This document shows positions 59,491 through 64,000 of a DNA stretch of 64,000 nucleotides, piece by piece. Under the pieces are notes generated by a model. That model ran no database searches. It was not told the DNA's origin and saw only the letters and a program-made list of their open reading frames with translations. The stretch spans positions 372,001 to 436,000 of the forward strand of contig NZ_JAEVFE010000002.1 in the NCBI RefSeq assembly GCF_016803135.1, in the 5' to 3' direction. Position numbers and translations under genes: made by a program. Origin of the DNA: Altererythrobacter sp. C41 (lineage in GTDB: Bacteria > Pseudomonadota > Alphaproteobacteria > Sphingomonadales > Sphingomonadaceae). Each line of letters begins with the position of its first letter. The first letter of the stretch is position 1.

Positions 59491-61652
59491 CAGAAGCGGT
59501 AGCTCACGGTGCCGAACACGTTGCGCTCGCTGCCCATGAAGCAGTCGCCGCGCGCGAGGCAGGCGGAGTAATAGCGCTTGTCGAACAGGTTCGTCGCGTT
59601 GATCGCGAAGCTCCAGCGGTTCCAGCTCAGTTCGGCGAAAGCGTCGGCCAGCGTGAAGGCCGGGGTGACGAGTCCGTCGGGGAAAGCCGGGCCATACGAC
59701 CGGTTCTTGCCCACATGCCGCACACCGCCGCCGAGCAGAAGCGAAGCCTCGTCGGACAGCGCGAACCGCTTGGTGCTCCAGAGCGAGGCGTTGAACTTCG
59801 GCACATTGTCGAGCTGCCGGTGCGTGCCGTCGATCTCCGCCTCGTTGTAGCTGGCGTTGGCGATCAGGTTCAGATCGCCAGGCAGCGTGGCGTTGGCTTC
59901 GAACTCGACGCCCTTCGACGTCATCGAGCCGATCTGGATCTGGTCGAAGGGATCGGGTGTGCTGTCGTCGGAGACCGGGCGATTGGTTTCCTCGATGTGA
60001 TAGCCGGTCAGGGTTACCAGCACCGAATCAGCCGGGTGGAACTTGATCCCCGCTTCGTATTGACGGCCCTGCTTGGGGACGAAGGGAGCGCCGTTGCTTG
60101 ATGTGCCGGCGGTCGGTTCGAAGCTTTCGGTGTAGCTGAGAAACGGCGACACGCCGGGAATGATTTCCGCGATCACGCCCGCGCGGAAGGTGGTGGCGGC
60201 ATCTTCCTGTCGGGCACCGTTGAAACTGCGCGAGCCGGTCCAGTCGCGCCGCGCGCCCAGCACGAGGGAGACCCGGTCGAAGAAGCGAATCTGGTCCTGC
60301 AGGTAAATGCCGAGCTGATCCTGCTTCACGTCTTCCGAGGGATCGGATGGCTGCGGCAACCCTCCGCCGAAGTCGGACAGCGCATCGTAATCGATGTCGT
60401 AGATATCGATGTACTCCATCCCGAAGCCGCCGACTTTGCGGACGCGGTTGAAGCTGAAGTCGACCCCGGCGAGCACCACATGCTCGATATTGGCGCCCGT
60501 GTTGAAATTGAACTGGGCGTTGTTGTCGGTCGAGAAGATTTCCATTCGCGCCCGGCTGCCGTCGGCATAGAGGCCGATCGTGCGCTGGTCCGGATCGGGA
60601 ACGGGCACGCCGTCCGCGTCGAGAACCGGCTGCCCCGTCACCGGGTCGAGCAGGACGTACGGGTTCGTCGGGTTGGAATAGCTATTCGCATAATGTGTCA
60701 GGTAAGTCAGGTCGCTGTCGATGTAGCGCGCCTTGAGGTTGAGCCGGGCGCCCTCTCCGAAACGGTGCTCGAACAGCGCGGTGCCTTGCAGCAGACGCCC
60801 ATCGTAGCGGTCCCAGCCGGGCTTGCCGACGAACAGGTCGTGCGGAAGCGTGCCATTTGGGTTGGGCAGGATCGTGCCGACGAGCGGTAGGAACTGCGCG
60901 GTCGAGCCGCCGTCGTCCTCCTGATAGAGACCGATCAGCGTGAAGTCCGTGCCGGGCGAGGGCTTGAAGGTCAGCGACGGCGAGATCATCACCCGGTCGT
61001 CCGGCACGAAGTCGGTTTGCGTATCGGAATCGCGCGCACGGGCGACGATGCGGGCGGCGAGGTTGTCCGTCAGTGGCCCCGTCAGGTCGGCGAGTGCCTC
61101 CTTGCGGTCGTACGAGCCGTAGCGGACCGAGACTTCGCCGCTGGTCTCGAACTCGGGCCGCTTGGAGACGAGATTCATGATCCCGCCCAGCGCGCCCTGG
61201 CCGAACAGGACCGAGGCGGGCCCGCGCACCAGCTCGACCTGGTCGAAGTTGTACGGATCGGCGCGAATCGTAGCGTAGTAGCTGAAGACGTCGCGCATCC
61301 CATCGCGGAACTGCAGCGCGTTGATACCTCGTACGAAGGCACCGTCGACACGACTGTCGGGGCCGTAGGGATTGGCGGTCACGCCCGAAACGTAGTTGAG
61401 CGTATCGCTGACCGAGATGGCGCCCTGCGCGAGGTAGAGTTCATCATCGATGATCGTGATCGGCTGCGGCGTCTCGATGATCGGGGTGTCGGTCTTGGTC
61501 GCGGTGCTGCTTTCCTGGCGCGCGCCGGTGACGACGATCTGGCGCTGCTCGTCGGCGGTGTAGGCTGTCTCCGCCGCGGCATCGTCCGCCGCGAGCGCGG
61601 GGACCGGAACCAGCGCAGTCGCGCAGAGAATGGAAAGCCGGAAAAGTCGCAT
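59490..61652 (-). CDS. TonB-dependent siderophore receptor
   Basis: A 720-residue outer-membrane receptor. Signal peptide (about 1-21, ALA), a short N-terminal segment with a TonB box (QIVVTGA near 41-47), a plug domain (about 55-170, ending in VRGPASVLFGQGALGG), and a 22-strand barrel ending in the C-terminal VFGTVSYRF. The plug signature is that of TonB-siderophore receptors of the FhuA/FecA/FpvA type. There is no N-terminal signalling domain. The start is set by the signal peptide and the GAGGGG RBS. A palindrome (61691-61705) lies 38 bp upstream. Confidence 0.94.
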   Translation of the reverse strand: MRLFRLSILCATALVPVPALAADDAAAETAYTADEQRQIVVTGARQESSTATKTDTPIIETPQPITIIDDELYLAQGAISVSDTLNYVSGVTANPYGPDSRVDGAFVRGINALQFRDGMRDVFSYYATIRADPYNFDQVELVRGPASVLFGQGALGGIMNLVSKRPEFETSGEVSVRYGSYDRKEALADLTGPLTDNLAARIVARARDSDTQTDFVPDDRVMISPSLTFKPSPGTDFTLIGLYQEDDGGSTAQFLPLVGTILPNPNGTLPHDLFVGKPGWDRYDGRLLQGTALFEHRFGEGARLNLKARYIDSDLTYLTHYANSYSNPTNPYVLLDPVTGQPVLDADGVPVPDPDQRTIGLYADGSRARMEIFSTDNNAQFNFNTGANIEHVVLAGVDFSFNRVRKVGGFGMEYIDIYDIDYDALSDFGGGLPQPSDPSEDVKQDQLGIYLQDQIRFFDRVSLVLGARRDWTGSRSFNGARQEDAATTFRAGVIAEIIPGVSPFLSYTESFEPTAGTSSNGAPFVPKQGRQYEAGIKFHPADSVLVTLTGYHIEETNRPVSDDSTPDPFDQIQIGSMTSKGVEFEANATLPGDLNLIANASYNEAEIDGTHRQLDNVPKFNASLWSTKRFALSDEASLLLGGGVRHVGKNRSYGPAFPDGLVTPAFTLADAFAELSWNRWSFAINATNLFDKRYYSACLARGDCFMGSERNVFGTVSYRF

Positions 61653-61690
61653 GAATACCCCTCGAACCTGAACTCGGCGGGGACGGCTAA

Positions 61691-61705
61691 TGCGAGTCAC
61701 TCGCA
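61691..61705. promoter_or_regulatory. Perfect 7-1-7 palindrome, candidate Fur box
   Basis: TGCGAGT-C-ACTCGCA lies 39-53 bp before the start codon of the siderophore receptor gene, where a Fur-type repressor would overlap the promoter. The TGC/GCA ends resemble alphaproteobacterial Fur/Mur sites known to me, but this was not matched against a motif model. Confidence 0.6.
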
Positions 61706-61774
61706 CTTGCAAGAGATATTGTTTTTCTTGGCATGGCGTTGGATGGTGTCTGTGGCTGCTGTGCCGGCCAATGC

Positions 61775-61803
61775 AAAAGGGGCGGCGCAAGGACGCCGCC
61801 CCT
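61775..61803 (-). terminator. Rho-independent terminator after the DUF6607 gene
   Basis: A perfect 10-bp GC-rich stem (61778-61787 with 61794-61803) is followed by a short T-run (TTTTGC) on the minus strand. It ends the heme-receptor/DUF6607 transcript. Confidence 0.85.
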
Positions 61804-61837
61804 CCAGCCCGCCCCTCCCGGGGCGATTTCCGTCTGG

Positions 61838-62830
61838 TCAAAGTGTGGCGGTATGCGTCTCGATCAGACCGGTTGCCTCGGCGATGGCGTCACTCGTGGC
61901 GATCGTGCCGTCCTGGATTTCGTTCGCTAGTTCGAGCAGGCGGCCGCTGACGACGGTCCCGGTGTTGGCCTCTTCCTCGATGGCGATCCCGCCCTTCGCT
62001 GCCGCGATCTCGTTCCACTTGGCGCGCACCGCGGCCCAGTAGTCTTTCGTCGCGGACCAGTACGCGTCGGCGGCCGAGACTTCGTAGCCATCGAACTTGG
62101 TATAGGTGTTGAGCACGTATTCCTGCACCACCGGTTGCAGACCGCCCACACCGCTTTCGGCGGGCATCATCTTGGTATTGTCCTGCCAGTGGATCCAGCC
62201 GGTCGGGGTGAGCTGGTGGCGGTTGATCGCGGCGTAGCGGTCGTAGATCGGATCCCGCACCGCATCCCGCCGGGCGAGCGGGCGCCAGGTCCAGTTGGAG
62301 CGCCAGCGGCGGATGCCGTGGGTCGTCTCCCATTCGCCCCAGCCGGCATAGCGCGGGCTGTCGTCGACCTGATAGACCGTCTGCGACCAGCGGCCGTTGC
62401 GCATCCGCTCGGGCACGTCGGTCCATTCCCAGCGGCCGGGGCCGACATAGGCGAGGATCCTCGTCGGCTCGTACTCCCAGTCCTGCCGCCAGTGCTTGAT
62501 GACGAACGTCTCGCCCTCGTGCTCGGCCACGAGCAGGTGCTGGAGCACGATCTTGGTGCCGGTGTCCTCGATCACGCGGACCGACTCGCGGCCGCCCGAG
62601 ATCTTCCGATCGAGCGGCTGGTAGCTCCCCATCCACGGCGTCGATTCCTGCATGTCGAAGCGCACCTTGTAGTCGCCCGCCATCGCGAGGATCGTCGCCC
62701 GGTCCTGTTCGAACATCGCGCTCTCCACCGCTTCGCCGCGGTCGGCGATCGGGCCGTCGGCGAGCGCCGGCGTGGCCGCGAGCGCGATGGCGAGCAGCGC
62801 GGAGCCGAAGAAAGTCCTGGTCTTGGTCAT
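61838..62830 (-). CDS. DUF6607 secreted protein next to a heme receptor
   Basis: A 330-residue protein with a signal peptide (about 1-23, PALADG). The mature part has the hallmark VYQVDDSPRYAGWGEW (near 155-170), many Trp and Tyr, and a WTWRPLARRD stretch, typical of DUF6607. Such proteins often lie beside TonB receptors for heme, so a periplasmic or outer-membrane role in heme handling is inferred. The start at 62830 is chosen for the signal. It lies 14 bp after the upstream receptor gene, same operon. Confidence 0.78.
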   Translation of the reverse strand: MTKTRTFFGSALLAIALAATPALADGPIADRGEAVESAMFEQDRATILAMAGDYKVRFDMQESTPWMGSYQPLDRKISGGRESVRVIEDTGTKIVLQHLLVAEHEGETFVIKHWRQDWEYEPTRILAYVGPGRWEWTDVPERMRNGRWSQTVYQVDDSPRYAGWGEWETTHGIRRWRSNWTWRPLARRDAVRDPIYDRYAAINRHQLTPTGWIHWQDNTKMMPAESGVGGLQPVVQEYVLNTYTKFDGYEVSAADAYWSATKDYWAAVRAKWNEIAAAKGGIAIEEEANTGTVVSGRLLELANEIQDGTIATSDAIAEATGLIETHTATL

Positions 62831-62844
62831 GGTCGTTTCCCCTC

Positions 62845-64000
62845 TTAGAATCGGAAGCTGAGCGAGACGCTCGCGTTGCGGCCGGGCCGTGTGTAGGCAT
62901 CGATGGCAGGCGCATCGGCCGCCAGCCCGCGCACGTCGGACCAGTAGGCGTAAGTCTCGTCGGTCAGATTGAAGACGCCGGCGCGCAGCTTGATCGCTTC
63001 GGTCAGCGCGACGAAGGCGGTTGCGTCGAGAATGGTGAAGGCACCGGGCCGGTAGCATGCCGTCGTGCACGCACCGGCGGTGTCGTCGAGCGACTTGCGC
63101 GCATGATGCGTCGCGATCAGCTCCGCGCCGAAGCGGCCTGCCGGCTCGCGATAGCCAACACCGGCGACGAGATTGAGTGGGTCGATCGTATCGAGCGGCC
63201 GCGGTGCCTCGCCCGGCGAGAGGATGTCGCCGTCGGCGTAAGCGATCGCGAACCGGCCGTAGAAGCCGTCCATCCTGTAGGTGGCCTTGGCCTCGAGCCC
63301 CTCGATCTCGACCCGATCGTAATTGACGAACTGGTAGATCGCCGGATCGGCTGGCGTGAACAATCCGCTCACCACCTGCTGGCTGATGAAGTCGTCGTAG
63401 TCCGCATGAAATGCGACCAGCGAGAGCGAGACCGCATCGCCGGTGAAGCGGATGCCGCCTTCCCAGCTTTCACTGCGCTCGGGCCCAAGATCCGGGTTCG
63501 GCGCGGAGATGTAGCCGTGGGCGAGATTGCCGAAGAAGTTGTTCACCTGGCTCGGGGTCGGCGCGCGGAAGCCTTGCGCATAATTGCCGAACAGCAGCAC
63601 CTCGTCGGACAGGCGCGCGGTCACGCCGAGCTTGGGCGAGAGGCGGCTGTCCTTCTGCCCGGCGCCCTGGAAATCGGGCAGCAGCGGGTCGTCGGTCGGG
63701 TCGAGTTCATAGAAATCGAAGCGAAGCGCCGGGAAAATCGTCAGCGCGCCATCGAACAGCGCGATCTCGTCGGCGAGGAAGACGCCGCCCAGCGTGAAGT
63801 CGGTGACGGGGAAAGCACGGGTCGGAAACACTTCGCCGGCGGGCGGCACGGTGCCGTCGCGCAAGCCCTCCTGCCGGGTGAAGCTGACGTCACCCCCGAA
63901 GGCCAGCGTGTGTGTGATCGGCCCGGTCGCAAAGGTGCTGCGCGCCTCGGCAGCAGCGCCGTGGACACGGTTCTCGAACGTGTTGAGGCGCTCGCGATCG
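62845..64000 (-). CDS. TonB-dependent receptor, heme/hemoglobin type (partial, N-terminus outside window)
   Basis: The frame stays open to the window edge, so about 384 C-terminal residues of a receptor are seen. The visible part is beta-barrel: NYAQGFRAPTPSQVNNFFG with a FRAP-type motif (close to the FRAP/NPNL motif of heme receptors), NPDLGPERSESWE and a C-terminal phenylalanine (SVSLSFRF). The FRAP and NPDL pair is characteristic of hemoglobin/transferrin/lactoferrin-type receptors. The plug, TonB box and signal peptide lie beyond position 64000. The DUF6607 gene follows after 14 bp. Confidence 0.88.
   Translation of the reverse strand, partial: DRERLNTFENRVHGAAAEARSTFATGPITHTLAFGGDVSFTRQEGLRDGTVPPAGEVFPTRAFPVTDFTLGGVFLADEIALFDGALTIFPALRFDFYELDPTDDPLLPDFQGAGQKDSRLSPKLGVTARLSDEVLLFGNYAQGFRAPTPSQVNNFFGNLAHGYISAPNPDLGPERSESWEGGIRFTGDAVSLSLVAFHADYDDFISQQVVSGLFTPADPAIYQFVNYDRVEIEGLEAKATYRMDGFYGRFAIAYADGDILSPGEAPRPLDTIDPLNLVAGVGYREPAGRFGAELIATHHARKSLDDTAGACTTACYRPGAFTILDATAFVALTEAIKLRAGVFNLTDETYAYWSDVRGLAADAPAIDAYTRPGRNASVSLSFRF

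Overview
This is a GC-rich chromosomal segment of an alphaproteobacterium. The likely home is the order Sphingomonadales, possibly the Erythrobacteraceae. The call rests on gene content and order (moeB-dnaA-rpsT-mutM-ubiE-ubiB-coaBC-dut, secB/timA-mltA-smr, ppx-rlmE), on frequent GTG starts with 4-bp stop/start overlaps, and on dispersed intergenic palindromes of the kind common in these genomes. Taxonomy is inferred, not searched. Most genes are core housekeeping genes. I see no prophage, no CRISPR array and no classical insertion sequence.

Layout. Positions 1-9049: a partial RluA-type pseudouridine synthase, a fused pabB-pabC folate gene, a HerA-like ATPase, a cupin, dapE, a dicarboxylate/amino-acid symporter, nth-dapB and a sirtuin. 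Positions 9052-18270: the dnaA neighbourhood (moeB, dnaA, rpsT, a GFA protein, mutM, ubiE, ubiB, coaBC, dut). Positions 18322-26014: small membrane and secreted proteins, trpS, murJ, secB, and the divergent timA-mltA-smr set. Positions 26325-36359: ahpC and ahpF, aroC, a ruvA-doxX-ruvB operon, a Ser/Thr-rich protein with a PEP-CTERM-like tail, and acnA. Positions 36356-44914: a DMT transporter, two L,D-transpeptidases of different families, a lipoprotein, a GIY-YIG nuclease between long inverted repeats, ispG, a ZntB-like transporter, a six-helix orphan and a secreted isoaspartyl peptidase.

Positions 44943-52716 hold a tightly coupled minus-strand operon: DUF4129, DUF4350, MoxR ATPase, DUF58, SpoIIM-like protein and RDD protein. 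It is followed by a GNAT and a class A beta-lactamase. This is an envelope-associated MoxR/VWA-type module. A 158-bp structured repeat sits inside it and supplies the ribosome binding site of the DUF58 gene. Positions 52781-57595: pheA, a membrane cytochrome c, rlmE, ppx, tRNA-Gln(CTG) and a DOPA-dioxygenase-like gene. Positions 57608-64000: an iron/heme uptake region with a TonB siderophore receptor, a membrane protein, a PepSY reductase-like protein, a DUF6607 protein and a partial heme-type receptor. A perfect 7-1-7 palindrome resembling an alphaproteobacterial Fur site lies before the siderophore receptor.

The observation most worth following is the GIY-YIG nuclease gene framed by 45-bp inverted repeats with only two mismatches, the right arm of which encodes the protein's last residues. 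It looks like a small repeat-associated nuclease cassette. Others are the MoxR operon with its embedded repeat, the PEP-CTERM-like surface protein, and a DoxX membrane gene coupled between ruvA and ruvB. All coordinates and motifs were read by eye; no database search was possible.
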